NCBI GenBank assembly: GCA_035550595.1
Contig: DASZOV010000141.1
Location: 37,393 to 101,392, forward strand
Source of the DNA: CALFMR01 sp035550595
GTDB lineage: Bacteria > Acidobacteriota > Vicinamibacteria > Vicinamibacterales > SCN-69-37
DNA: 64,000 nucleotides
Reading direction: 5' to 3'
Position 1 is the stretch's first letter; every line of letters begins with the position of its first letter. Both the position numbers and the translations under genes were made by a program. The notes under the pieces were generated by a model. The model did no database searches, was not told the DNA's origin, and saw only the letters and a program-made list of their open reading frames with translations. Below are positions 25,099 to 32,565 of this stretch, in pieces.

Positions 25099-25246
25099 GA
25101 GTCATCTTTTCTTGACTCGCTCGCGGGGCCCCACCCCCGCTCGCCCGCTCAGCGCCGCTCCTCCGTCGCGGGCTTCGCGGACTTTCCTTTGATGCGCTTC
25201 GCCGCCCTCGCTACGCTCGGGGGCTCGCGGTGTCAACGTTTCTCAA
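25099..25246 (-). repeat. F1 element (subfamily B plus A), overlapping sigma-gene stop
   Basis: Minus-strand F1: left module begins with the TTGACACCGCGAG that contains the ECF41 stop codon, then CCCCGAGCGTAGCGAGGG, then the B insert GCGGACTT-type (AAAGTCCGCGAAGCCCGCG), GAGCGGGCGAGCGGGG, loop, CCCCGCGAGC and a right end GTCAAGAAAAGATGAC. The stem has two internal mismatches. It separates the sigma gene from its target gene. Confidence 0.75.
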
Positions 25247-26129
25247 TCCGAAGCTTCTCCGGATTGATGACCGCGTAGACGTGGAGGATGCGGTCGCCGT
25301 CGGTGGCGATTGAGAGTGTCGCGACGAGCTGGCCGTCGATGAGGATCGTGAGCGCTGATTCGCCGTTGATCGTCGCTGGCTCCAGGCTGACGCCGGCGCT
25401 GTACACGCCGCGGCGCAGACCGAGCACGAACCGCGCGATTCGGTCACCGCCGACGATGGCGCGCGGAGAAGCTGGCACACGACCGCCGCCATCGGCCGTC
25501 CATGTGGCGTCAGATGCGAAGAGCGATTGCAGTGTCTGCTCGTCCTGCGTCTGAACGGCGGCCGCGAAGGCGTCGAGCAGGCGCCGTTTCGCGCCGTCGC
25601 TCACCTCGAATCGCCGCCGCTCGCTTCGGACGCGCGTGCGCGCGCGATGGACCGTCTGCCGGCACGCCGCCTCGCTCTTGCCGAGTGCCCGCGCGACGAC
25701 GCCGTATCCACAGTCGAAGACGTCATGGAGGAGAAAGGCGGCGCGCTCGTCTGGCGCGAGCCGCTCGAGCAGGACGAGGAAGGCCATCGAGAGATCCGAG
25801 GCCATCTCGAGATGCCGGCTCGGGTCTGGCGCCTCGCCGCCGAACAGCGGCTCGGGCAGCCAGGGACCGGTATAAGCCTCACGCTCGCGCGCGGACGCGC
25901 GAAGCCGGTCAATCGCCAGTCGCGTCGCTGTCGTGACGAGCCACGCCTCGGCGTTCTGCACGGCCTCGCGATCGGCCTGGTGCCAGCGGATGTACGCGTC
26001 CTGGACGACGTCCTCGGCCTCGGCGCGCGAGCCGAGCATGCGGTAGGCGAGCCCGAACAACCGGCCTCGGAGCTGCTCGAACTCGGCCGCGGTGGAAGGC
26101 GCCTCGCGCGTCATGACACCATTCTTCAT
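25233..26129 (-). CDS. ECF41 (SigJ-like) RNA polymerase sigma factor with SnoaL-like C-domain
   Basis: 298 residues. Sigma2: RGRLFGLAYRMLGSRAEAED and VVQDAYIRWHQADREAVQNA. Sigma4: LAPDERAAFLLHDVFDCGYG and ALGKSEAACRQTVHRARTRV. Residues about 185-295 are a NTF2/SnoaL-like domain (LLDAFAAAVQTQDEQTLQSL, DATWTADGGGRVPASPRAIV, HVYAVINPEKL) that replaces an anti-sigma factor in ECF41. ATG 26129 is 8 bases after a CGTC -10 element; ATG 26114 is the alternative. The stop codon is supplied by an F1 repeat. Controls itself and the decarboxylase gene by promoter evidence. Confidence 0.92.
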   Translation of the reverse strand: MKNGVMTREAPSTAAEFEQLRGRLFGLAYRMLGSRAEAEDVVQDAYIRWHQADREAVQNAEAWLVTTATRLAIDRLRASAREREAYTGPWLPEPLFGGEAPDPSRHLEMASDLSMAFLVLLERLAPDERAAFLLHDVFDCGYGVVARALGKSEAACRQTVHRARTRVRSERRRFEVSDGAKRRLLDAFAAAVQTQDEQTLQSLFASDATWTADGGGRVPASPRAIVGGDRIARFVLGLRRGVYSAGVSLEPATINGESALTILIDGQLVATLSIATDGDRILHVYAVINPEKLRIEKR

Positions 26130-26137
26130 ACCGCGAA

Positions 26138-26163
26138 GACGCGCGAGCCGCACGGTTGTGACA
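26138..26163 (-). promoter_or_regulatory. ECF41-type promoter of the sigma gene
   Basis: Minus strand TGTCACA (26163-26157), 15 bases, CGTC (26141-26138), then ATG 8 bases later, so the transcript is likely leaderless. Identical architecture to the promoter at 25092-25067 implies autoregulation. Confidence 0.75.
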
Positions 26164-26176
26164 AGGGAACGGTGCT

Positions 26177-26204
26177 CCCTGAGCCTGAAGGCTCGGGGCT
26201 CCAC
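26177..26204 (+). repeat. F5 hairpin with TGAA loop
   Basis: Stem CCCTGAGCC / GGCTCGGGG around TGAA (26177-26198), one T-G wobble, followed by CTCCAC. The same element at 40530 has CCCTGGGCC / GGCCCAGGG with TGAA and the same GCTCCAC tail; the paired bases change together. Confidence 0.65.
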
Positions 26205-26254
26205 GGAAGATAGGGTCAGCGACAGGCCCGAAGCCGCGCGCAGGGCGCGCGTGC

Positions 26255-26320
26255 TGAGGGCGGAGCGCCAGCGCGGCAAGGCGGTGGGGGTGGGGCCCCG
26301 CCGCAACTCAAAGAAAGAAG
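26255..26320 (+). repeat. F1 element, degenerate copy
   Basis: GAGGGCGGAGCGCCAGCGCG, then arm GCGGTGGGG, loop GTGGGG, arm CCCCGCCGC (one T-G wobble), then AACTCAAAGAAAGAAG. Directly after the F5 hairpin, as at 40530-40765. It lies upstream of the sigma gene and downstream of no co-oriented gene. Confidence 0.6.
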
Positions 26321-26368
26321 GCAGAGGACGAGAGGGACGGATCTGGACTTGCGCGAGCGATGCGAGCG

Positions 26369-28201
26369 CTATCCTCCGAACAACTCCCGATCCACACATC
26401 GCAAATCGTCCGGGTCGTAGTACGGCCGCGTCCAGCGATCCGTGGTCGACAGATACCAGCCCGCGTCGACGGCGGCCTGCGGCTTCGACGTGGGCGGCGC
26501 GGCGGTCTTCTTCGCGTCGGGCGCCGAGGCGATGCCGTCCAGGAAATCGAAGTGATCCACGAGCGCGAGCGCCTCGATCGCGAAGACGGTCGCGATGTCG
26601 GCGTCGTGAATCGCCAGCAGGTTGTCGCCGTTCTCGACCTCGCCGCCTGACGCCAGATTGGACGACCCGCAGTAGACGACCGGATCCGGTCCGTTGAAGC
26701 CGCACACGACGAACTTGTGATGCACCTGGTGGCCGAGGCCGACGCCGGGCACCTGGTTGAACGGCGGCGGCAGCACGGCCGACGCTGGCTTGCCGGTCAC
26801 GAGCACGCCGCCCTTCGTCTTCGGCCGATAGAGGACGATGCCGTCCGTGCTGTCGCTGATGCCGTAGCTGAAGATCGCCGCGTTGTCGTGCAACGATCGG
26901 AGCGCCTCGTAGACCGGACTTTCGCTGCCGTCGACCTGCATGACGGCGAAGAGCACGCTGCCCTTGACGCGGCCGTCAGCACCCTCTTCCTCGATGCGTG
27001 CGGCGACGTCGTTCAAAATGCGATCGGCGTCAGCCGTGGTGTGCGGGGAGAAGGTCACGTCCATGGCCGGCACGCCGCTGCCCGACACGGAGAACGTCGT
27101 CGTCGAGAGCGGCAATTTCCGAAAGGCCGGCGCCTTCACCGCACCTGTCCACGCGGCTTCGAACACCGCCGTGTACTCGCCGGCCACGCGCGCGTCGTTG
27201 ACGATGACGACGTGGTTCGAGTTGACGTAGAGGCCGGTGATCGAGAAATTCGTCGATCCAGTCAGGACCTTGACGGGACCTTGGCCGCGGCCGCTCGTCT
27301 TCGTGACGATGAAGACCTTGTCGTGCGCGTAACGGCTGAAATGACCGCGGAGGATGGCGGCTGGCGCCTTTGCGGCCGCGGTGAACAGCGTTTCGAACTG
27401 ATCCTCGCGCTTTGGCTTGGTGGCGTTGTGGTGCAGCGCCGCATTGTCGAGGATGACGCGCGCGCGTCCCTGACCGGCGAGTGTCAGAAGACGGCTGAGC
27501 ACGCCGGGCTCGTTCAGGTCGTACGCGAAGACGTCGAGCTGCAGCGTGCTCTTCGCGATGACCTCGTCGAGTAAATCGAGGATCGTCGACCGCGCCGTGA
27601 ATCCCAGCCACGCATAGGCATCGTCGTAGGTATAGCGATCGCCGGCGGCGTTGCTGCCGGCTTCCGCGCTCGTGTCGAAGATGAGATCCGCATCGCGCGG
27701 CTGGATGACGGCGTCGAGTCCGAAGTGGCGGACGAAGGCCTGCGACTGCGTGAACCCACGCGTGAAGCCGAGGCGGACGTGCCCCTTCTGGAACGGCGCT
27801 ACGCGGACGGCGACGGTGACCGACACAGCAGGATCGAGCGGTTGCATCGACCCGTGCGCGTCGAAGTACCGCGGCGTGACCGTGTAGCGGTACGTGCCGA
27901 AATACGGCTGCAGGCCCTGGTGCGCCGCGCCCGGCACATGGACCCAGCGGAACTTGTGAATCGGCGCGTTGAAGCTCGAGTTGGCGGGTAAGGTCGGATC
28001 CTGCGCGTGATCGGCGGGCGTCTTGAACTGGAGCTGGTTGAGCAGATAGTACGGCGCCGCGCCGCCAGCCTTGACCGCGATCGTGAATCCCGCCAACCGC
28101 GTGGACGCCGTCTTCGGCAGATCGAAGGCCACGAGCGTCTTCGCATCGCCGCAATAGGCCGTGACGGTCAGCGTGCCGTTCGTGGCGGTGACGGGCGGCA
28201 T
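26369..28201 (-). CDS. Phospholipase-D-like domain protein
   Basis: 610 residues. The N-terminal 170 residues are beta-rich (TATNGTLTVTAYCGDAKTLV, IHKFRWVHVPGAAHQGLQPY). Two PLD-type active halves follow: HDKVFIV near residue 293 with GSTNFSITGLYVNSNH, and HHKFVVCGFNG near residue 494 with YCGSSNLASGGEVENGDN. Both keep H-x-K and the downstream G-S-x-N; the Asp of a full HKD is not at its usual place. No signal peptide. Probably a phosphodiesterase or lipase-like enzyme handling exogenous substrate; related uncharacterised proteins are common in environmental bacteria. Confidence 0.8.
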   Translation of the reverse strand: MPPVTATNGTLTVTAYCGDAKTLVAFDLPKTASTRLAGFTIAVKAGGAAPYYLLNQLQFKTPADHAQDPTLPANSSFNAPIHKFRWVHVPGAAHQGLQPYFGTYRYTVTPRYFDAHGSMQPLDPAVSVTVAVRVAPFQKGHVRLGFTRGFTQSQAFVRHFGLDAVIQPRDADLIFDTSAEAGSNAAGDRYTYDDAYAWLGFTARSTILDLLDEVIAKSTLQLDVFAYDLNEPGVLSRLLTLAGQGRARVILDNAALHHNATKPKREDQFETLFTAAAKAPAAILRGHFSRYAHDKVFIVTKTSGRGQGPVKVLTGSTNFSITGLYVNSNHVVIVNDARVAGEYTAVFEAAWTGAVKAPAFRKLPLSTTTFSVSGSGVPAMDVTFSPHTTADADRILNDVAARIEEEGADGRVKGSVLFAVMQVDGSESPVYEALRSLHDNAAIFSYGISDSTDGIVLYRPKTKGGVLVTGKPASAVLPPPFNQVPGVGLGHQVHHKFVVCGFNGPDPVVYCGSSNLASGGEVENGDNLLAIHDADIATVFAIEALALVDHFDFLDGIASAPDAKKTAAPPTSKPQAAVDAGWYLSTTDRWTRPYYDPDDLRCVDRELFGG

Positions 28202-28240
28202 GGAGGGCCCCTCGCGGCGAGTCGCAGGCGCGCCGTCGGA

Positions 28241-29035
28241 CTAGCGGACGACCTGGCGCAGGGCGGCCTCGACGACCGGCGCCATCAACTCGTAGCCGGC
28301 GGCGTTCGGATGCAGACCGTCGTTCGAGATGCCGTCCTTGTACATACCGTCCGGGCCCACGGTCGCCGAGTAGTAGTCCACGTAGGGGGCCTTGATGCGC
28401 GACGCGTAGTCCTTGATCCACGCATTCAGCGCGAGGATGTCGGCTGGCGGGCGATGCGTCGACTGGTTGCGCGGCGCGGGCGCCGGACCGCCGTTGCGGC
28501 CTGCGGGCGGCTGCGCGTGATCCGAGATCGGCGTGAGCGAGCACAGGACGACCTTGATGCCGTGTCCCTGCGCCAGCTCGGTCATCGCCATCAGATTCTC
28601 TTCGATCATCTCGATCGTCTGCGGCCCGTTGTTCTGCGCGATGTCGTTCGTCCCCGCGAAGATGACGACGGCCGCGGGTTTCAGATCGATGACGTCGGGA
28701 TACATGCGCACGAGCATCTGCGCGGTCGTCTGGCCGCTGATGCCGCGATTGACGTACGGCTGTCCGGGGAACGAGCGATCGAGCGGCCAGAAGTCAGTGA
28801 TCGAGTCCCCCATGAACACGACGCGTTTCGAATCGGGCGCCTGCTGCATCAAGGCCACGTTCGCGTCGTGATAGCGGCCGAGCTGGTTCCAGTCCTGGAG
28901 CTGGTTGGCGAGCGTCTGGGCCGAGCCGGCGAGACAACAATTCGAACGCGGCGGATCGTAGGTGGTGACGAGCTGAGCGTGGGCGGTCGCGGCGACGACG
29001 AGCGCGGCGGCAGCCAGAGGCAGTATGCGACGCAT
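28241..29035 (-). CDS. Secreted SGNH/GDSL hydrolase
   Basis: 264 residues with signal peptide MRRILPLAAAALVVAATAHA. SGNH blocks: VVFMGDSITDFWPL (block I Ser), YVNRGISGQTTAQM (Gly), VIFAGTNDIAQ (Asn), and the C-terminal DGLHPNAAGYELM (Asp-x-x-His). A His/Pro/Gln-rich insert (AGRNGGPAPAPRNQSTHRPP) sits before block V. An esterase or lipase acting outside the cytoplasm, possibly on acetylated glycans. Frame upstream of the chosen start is repeat-derived and rejected. Confidence 0.9.
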   Translation of the reverse strand: MRRILPLAAAALVVAATAHAQLVTTYDPPRSNCCLAGSAQTLANQLQDWNQLGRYHDANVALMQQAPDSKRVVFMGDSITDFWPLDRSFPGQPYVNRGISGQTTAQMLVRMYPDVIDLKPAAVVIFAGTNDIAQNNGPQTIEMIEENLMAMTELAQGHGIKVVLCSLTPISDHAQPPAGRNGGPAPAPRNQSTHRPPADILALNAWIKDYASRIKAPYVDYYSATVGPDGMYKDGISNDGLHPNAAGYELMAPVVEAALRQVVR

Positions 29036-29089
29036 GGCGGGCTCCTTGTGCGCGATGACGCGGCATTGTACGCGAAGGCGCGACGGAGG

Positions 29090-29135
29090 CCTCACGCGAA
29101 GCCGCGAAGCGCGCGAAGGGGACGGACACGGACAG
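29090..29135 (+). repeat. F2 repeat
   Basis: CCTCACGCGAAGCCGCGAAG, GCGCGAAGGGGACGGACACG, then GGACAGGCCCGAAGCC, a phrase also present at 26220. Directly before an F1 unit. Confidence 0.6.
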
Positions 29136-29152
29136 GCCCGAAGCCAAGCTGT

Positions 29153-29248
29153 TAAAAAGTTGATACCGCAAGCCCCCGAGCGGAGCGAGGGCGGCGAAGC
29201 GCGTAGCGTTGGGGGTGGGGCCCCAACGCATTGCAAATAAAGATGACT
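29153..29248 (+). repeat. F1 element: single unit
   Basis: Complete unit with perfect stem GCGTTGGGG (29206-29214) / CCCCAACGC (29221-29229) and right end ATTGCAAATAAAGATGAC. It ends 4 bp from the stop of the minus-strand EF-P-like gene, so here the right end abuts a gene end. Confidence 0.8.
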
Positions 29249-29252
29249 CCGA

Positions 29253-29828
29253 TCACGCCCGGCCGGCGAACTCTCGTGTTTCGGTGTGGACCTTCACCTT
29301 TTCGCCTTCTTTGATGAAGAGCGGCACGCGGATCTCGAGGCCGGTGTCGAGCACCGCCAGCTTCGTCACGCCGCCGCTGGCCGTGTCGCCGCGGACGCCG
29401 GGTTCGGTCGAGGCGACCGCGAGCTCGACGTGCGGCGGGAACTGGACGCCGATCGGCTGACCGTTGAACTTCTGGACTTGCACGAGCAGGTTGTCGGCGA
29501 GCAGTTGCCGGTCGTCGCCGAGCATCTCGGGCTGGAGCGTGAGGGTCTCGAAGCTGTTCTGATCGAGGAAGTGGAAGCCGGTCGCGTCGTTGTAGAGATA
29601 GGAGGCTGGCACGACCTCGAGGTCAGGCTCCTTGAACTTGTCGGCCGCCTTGAACGTCCGGTCGAAGACGGCGCGCGAGATCAGGTTGCGCATCTTGAGC
29701 CGCACGAGCGTCTGCCCGCCGCGGGCCGTGGGGCGCGAGATCTCGACGTCGAGGCAGTGGTAGGGCGCCTCCTCGTACTCGATGAACATCTTGCGCTTGA
29801 CGTCGATAGCGTCGATCAGACTGGCCAC
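29253..29828 (-). CDS. Elongation factor P family protein, EfpL/YeiP-like
   Basis: 191-residue three-domain translation factor that relieves ribosome stalling. The loop facing the peptidyl-transferase centre reads SRPTARGGQTLVRLKMRNL, matching the S-P-T-A-R-G-A loop of the EF-P paralogue EfpL/YeiP rather than the K-P-G-K-G loop of modified EF-P. The C-terminal ending RIHTETREF-type (VHTETREFAGRA) also matches. Arginine at the tip means no lysine is available for hydroxylation or lysylation. EarP-type rhamnosylation cannot be ruled out. Start MASLIDAIDVKRKM. Next to an F1 unit; F3 and F4 repeats follow upstream. Confidence 0.85.
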   Translation of the reverse strand: MASLIDAIDVKRKMFIEYEEAPYHCLDVEISRPTARGGQTLVRLKMRNLISRAVFDRTFKAADKFKEPDLEVVPASYLYNDATGFHFLDQNSFETLTLQPEMLGDDRQLLADNLLVQVQKFNGQPIGVQFPPHVELAVASTEPGVRGDTASGGVTKLAVLDTGLEIRVPLFIKEGEKVKVHTETREFAGRA

Positions 29829-29858
29829 GGGCTCATTCTAGTCAAAAGCACGCGACAA

Positions 29859-29990
29859 GTTAGAGGTTCGAAGCCAGAAGCCAGAAGTGGGTTCCGGGAC
29901 CGTCCCGCAACCGCGTCGGAGAAGCTGCCGCGGCGAGGCCAGCAACTACACAGAACGCGGAACCGAACGAACCCGGAACCCGGAACCTAT
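29859..29990. repeat. F3 + F4 repeat block
   Basis: F3 phrase GGTTCGAAGCCAGAAGCCAG (29864-29888), then F4 CGGAACCGAACGAACCCGGA followed by ACCCGGAACC (29955-29989). Same families and order as the block at 24205-24525. Lies between two minus-strand genes. Confidence 0.6.
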
Positions 29991-30940
29991 CGGGGATCTA
30001 TCGCCGGCACATACCGGCTCCGATCGACGAAGTCATCGTCCGCCCAGCCCGGTCCGTTGGTCCCACCGTCGCCTGCATCGGTCAGGATCTTGAAGATGTG
30101 GCCGTCCGGATAGCAGACGCGCGAGAGCGAGAACCAGGAGCCCTTCCAGAAGATGATGTTCTCGCCGCTGTCCTTGATGAGCAGGCCCGCGCCTTCACCG
30201 CGCAGCAGCCACGCCACGCGCGTCGTCACCTCGAACGCGCGGTCGGCCGATGATCCGGGATCGATCGCGTCGTGCACGCAACGAACGAGCGCGAGCTTGT
30301 CGCCGGTGAGCGGCGCGCAGAGTTCCCACGGTTCCTGCTGCGGCGTGTCAGGCGGTGGCGGCGGGTCCTGCGTCGGCGGCTCGGGATCGGCCAGGCCGGG
30401 AATGTCGCCGCGGTGCAGTGTCTCGTGTCCCGAGAACGGGCCGACGCACGACGTGCCGGTGAACTGGAGCGCCAGCGCGTCGTTGTCGCCTTCGATCGTG
30501 CCGGTCGAGCTGAGCGTGAACGCGCAGTCGCCCGTGTCGGGAATCGTGCCCGATCCGTTGATGGTGAGCGCCACGGTCGTCGGCGTCGTGATCTGGCCCG
30601 ACGCGGTGCCGGTCACCGTGATGGCGCCCATGCAGAGTGCCGTGAACGTTCCCGCGATCGCGTCGTCGGTCTGCGACGAGATCGTCCACTGGAAGTTGCC
30701 GCAGGTCTTCAGATCGAAGTTGGACAGACTGTCGGCGAGCGGCCGCGATTCGGACACGGTCGACGACGACCACGTCCCGAGGAAGTTGGCGACGGCCGGT
30801 GCGGTGGCGGCCGGCGCCGTGACGGTCGGAGCCGTCGGGCTGAGCGGATGATCGGCGCTGCACGCCGCGCCGCCCGTGGCGGCGAGCGTCGCGACGGCGA
30901 CCAGGGCAAGGGAGCGAACGCGATTCATGAACATGTTCAC
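29987..30940 (-). CDS. Secreted Thr-rich beta-protein, probable lipoprotein
   Basis: 317 residues. Signal segment SLALVAVATLAATGGAACSA has a cysteine near residue 27, consistent with a loose lipobox, followed by a Pro/Thr/Ala linker. The middle (TWSSSTVSESRPLADSLSNF, CGNFQWTISSQTDDAIAGTF, TVTGTASGQITTPTTVALTI) is a beta-sandwich found in many Acidobacterial surface proteins. After a PPPPPDTPQQEPW linker the C-terminal 110 residues (GSSADRAFEVTTRVAWLLRG) form another unknown domain. Cargo or ligand unknown. First ATG used; MNRVRSLA four codons later is possible. Confidence 0.65.
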   Translation of the reverse strand: MNMFMNRVRSLALVAVATLAATGGAACSADHPLSPTAPTVTAPAATAPAVANFLGTWSSSTVSESRPLADSLSNFDLKTCGNFQWTISSQTDDAIAGTFTALCMGAITVTGTASGQITTPTTVALTINGSGTIPDTGDCAFTLSSTGTIEGDNDALALQFTGTSCVGPFSGHETLHRGDIPGLADPEPPTQDPPPPPDTPQQEPWELCAPLTGDKLALVRCVHDAIDPGSSADRAFEVTTRVAWLLRGEGAGLLIKDSGENIIFWKGSWFSLSRVCYPDGHIFKILTDAGDGGTNGPGWADDDFVDRSRYVPAIDPR

Positions 30941-31181
30941 CTGGGGATCGCGATGCCGGTGCGCCAGCCGTCATGGCCGCGTCACGTGCGGCGGTCATCG
31001 AACGTCGGGCGGGGACGAGCGAATTCCGTACCGCGGCCGCTTCACGCTTTTGCGGGACTTCCCGCCGATTCGCACGGCGCGCGCGTGACGATCGCCGCAG
31101 AATTGACAGGGCAACTGTCGAAATGTCGTCATCGTACATACGATTTTGAAGCCGATTTCCCGCGCATCTCGGCGAGATGGG

Positions 31182-31217
31182 TTGACATCTCACCTGTGAC
31201 GATCGACACTCAGGTGA
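31182..31217 (+). promoter_or_regulatory. Promoter/operator of orphan padR
   Basis: TTGACA at 31182-31187 and a 7-bp inverted repeat TCACCTG (31190-31196) / CAGGTGA (31211-31217) spaced by 14 bases, ending one base before the ATG. The right arm covers the expected -10/start region, a typical repressor placement. Confidence 0.6.
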
Positions 31218-31218
31218 C

Positions 31219-31575
31219 ATGCCAACCCAAGAGAAGCACGAACGCCTCGCGCTGCTCCAGGGCACGCTCGACGTGCTGATCCTGCGCGTGCTCGCCTTCG
31301 GCCCCGAGCACGGCCAGGGCATCGCGCTCGCGATCCAACGCACGTCAGACGACGTGCTGCTCGTCGAGCACGGCGCGCTGTACCCCGCGCTGCAGCGGCT
31401 CGAGGCGCGCGGGTGGATCTCCGCCAAGTGGGGCACGTCGACCAACAACCGCCGCGCGCGCTTCTACGCGCTCACGCGGACCGGCCGCGCGCACCTCGCC
31501 GATCAGACGTCGCGCTGGCAGCGGCTCGCCGGCGCCATGGCGCGCGTGCTCGAATCCGATCCCGTCAAGGGCTGA
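31219..31575 (+). CDS. PadR family transcriptional regulator without permease partner
   Basis: 118 residues with canonical PadR motifs: LLQGTLDVLILRVLAFGPEH, GQGIALAIQRTSDDVLLVEH, GALYPALQRLEARGWISAKW and the wing NNRRARFYALTRTGRAHLAD. Nearly all such genes in this lineage precede an ADOP permease, but here the next gene is a convergent acetyltransferase, so the partner was lost or is elsewhere. A dyad (31190-31217) at its start suggests autorepression. Confidence 0.9.
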   Translation: MPTQEKHERLALLQGTLDVLILRVLAFGPEHGQGIALAIQRTSDDVLLVEHGALYPALQRLEARGWISAKWGTSTNNRRARFYALTRTGRAHLADQTSRWQRLAGAMARVLESDPVKG

Positions 31576-31616
31576 TCGTCGTGTTCGGCCGCCGCTCGGA
31601 CGAGGACTTCGCCCTC

Positions 31617-32120
31617 TCAGACGATCCCGAGGTCCTTCTTGACGTCCTTGAGCAGGACGAGCAGGTGATACGTGTCGGTTGAGGACGAGATGAACCCGTA
31701 ACGTTCGTAGAACGCTCGCGCCTCATCATCCTTCGCGTGCACGGCGAGCGCGCGAAGCCCGGCGATCTCCGCCGCCTGCAAGGTGCGCAGCACCGCGTCC
31801 TTGAGCAGCGCAGAGCCGATACCTTGGCGCTGCCACTCGTTCGACACGGCCAGACGGGCCAGCACCATGAGCGGAATGGGATGTTTGGCGAGGCCTTTTC
31901 CGACGCGCGCGGGCGCGTCGGCATGTTCGACCGCGCCGAACGCGAGCGTGTAGTAGCCGACGATCTCATCGCCGACGAGCCCCACGTAGGTCTGCGACGC
32001 GCCAGCTTGCTGACTCTGGAGCGCGTATCGGGCGAGAAACCGATTCAATGGGCTCTTGCCGCAGTCGAAGTTTTCAACTGCGTGAGCGCGTGTCAGCTTC
32101 TCAATCCTTCGCGCGCTCAC
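31617..32120 (-). CDS. TacT-like GNAT toxin
   Basis: 167-residue GNAT acetyltransferase. FDCGKSPLNRFLARYALQSQ is the conserved N-terminal TacT pattern; acetyl-CoA loop RLAVSNEWQRQGIGSALLKD; active Tyr in AFYERYGFISS. TacT-type toxins acetylate the amino group of charged tRNAs and stop translation. Start is GTG 32120, giving a 20-base overlap with the antitoxin gene upstream; longer frames run antisense over the antitoxin. Together a DUF1778-GNAT toxin-antitoxin pair. Confidence 0.88.
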   Translation of the reverse strand: MSARRIEKLTRAHAVENFDCGKSPLNRFLARYALQSQQAGASQTYVGLVGDEIVGYYTLAFGAVEHADAPARVGKGLAKHPIPLMVLARLAVSNEWQRQGIGSALLKDAVLRTLQAAEIAGLRALAVHAKDDEARAFYERYGFISSSTDTYHLLVLLKDVKKDLGIV

Positions 32121-32403
32121 GTCGGCGAGAGTCGAAGAAGCCCGGTCGGCGAAGCAGGTTGGCCAAACGCGGGTTCGAGCGCGGTTCGGCGTCCAACAGT
32201 GCCTGGAACTCGGCCCATTCGTCGGGGCCGAGCCGAAAACGGGTGCGATTCGGAAGGGCTTCGGCGGCTCGCTCGAGCGCACTCTCGAGCACGAAGTCAC
32301 TGACCGACCGATTCGTCGCCGCCGCGGCGGTTTGTAGGGTGCGCTTGGCATCCGGCGTGAGCCGGAGGTCGAGCTTCTCACTGCGTGTGATCGTCGGCGC
32401 CAT
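32101..32403 (-). CDS. DUF1778/TacA-like antitoxin
   Basis: 100 residues. N-terminal ribbon-helix-helix: EKLDLRLTPDAKRTLQTAAA and TNRSVSDFVLESALERAAEA; C-terminal toxin-binding tail with FRLGPDEWAEFQALLDAEPR. GGAGGAG lies 5 bases before the ATG at 32403; the longer frame is discarded. The antitoxin dimer would bind its own promoter; AGACATTGTCT (32446-32456) is a nearby palindrome. Overlaps the toxin start. Confidence 0.9.
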   Translation of the reverse strand: MAPTITRSEKLDLRLTPDAKRTLQTAAAATNRSVSDFVLESALERAAEALPNRTRFRLGPDEWAEFQALLDAEPRSNPRLANLLRRPGFFDSRRRERAKD

Positions 32404-32445
32404 CGTCTCCTCCGCGAGCGTGATACCAGCGTAGCACGGCACGCC

Positions 32446-32456
32446 AGACATTGTCT
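32446..32456. promoter_or_regulatory. Palindrome upstream of tacA-like gene
   Basis: AGACATTGTCT, arms AGACA/TGTCT around a central T, 43 bp before the antitoxin start. Candidate operator by position and symmetry only. Confidence 0.35.
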
Positions 32457-32541
32457 TGACAGTGAGGGCAGGTCAGGCGCAGTGGCGAAGCAACCCACCG
32501 AAAACCGATTGGAGTCGATACAAGCCGATTTGCGTAGGCAT

Positions 32542-32558
32542 CTGTAGCCCATCTACAG
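32542..32558. promoter_or_regulatory. Inverted repeat in the modA leader
   Basis: CTGTAG-CCCAT-CTACAG, 7 bases before the modA ATG. Either an operator or an RNA hairpin that could mask the start. It is not a recognised ModE box. Confidence 0.4.
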
Positions 32559-32565
32559 TCGCAGC

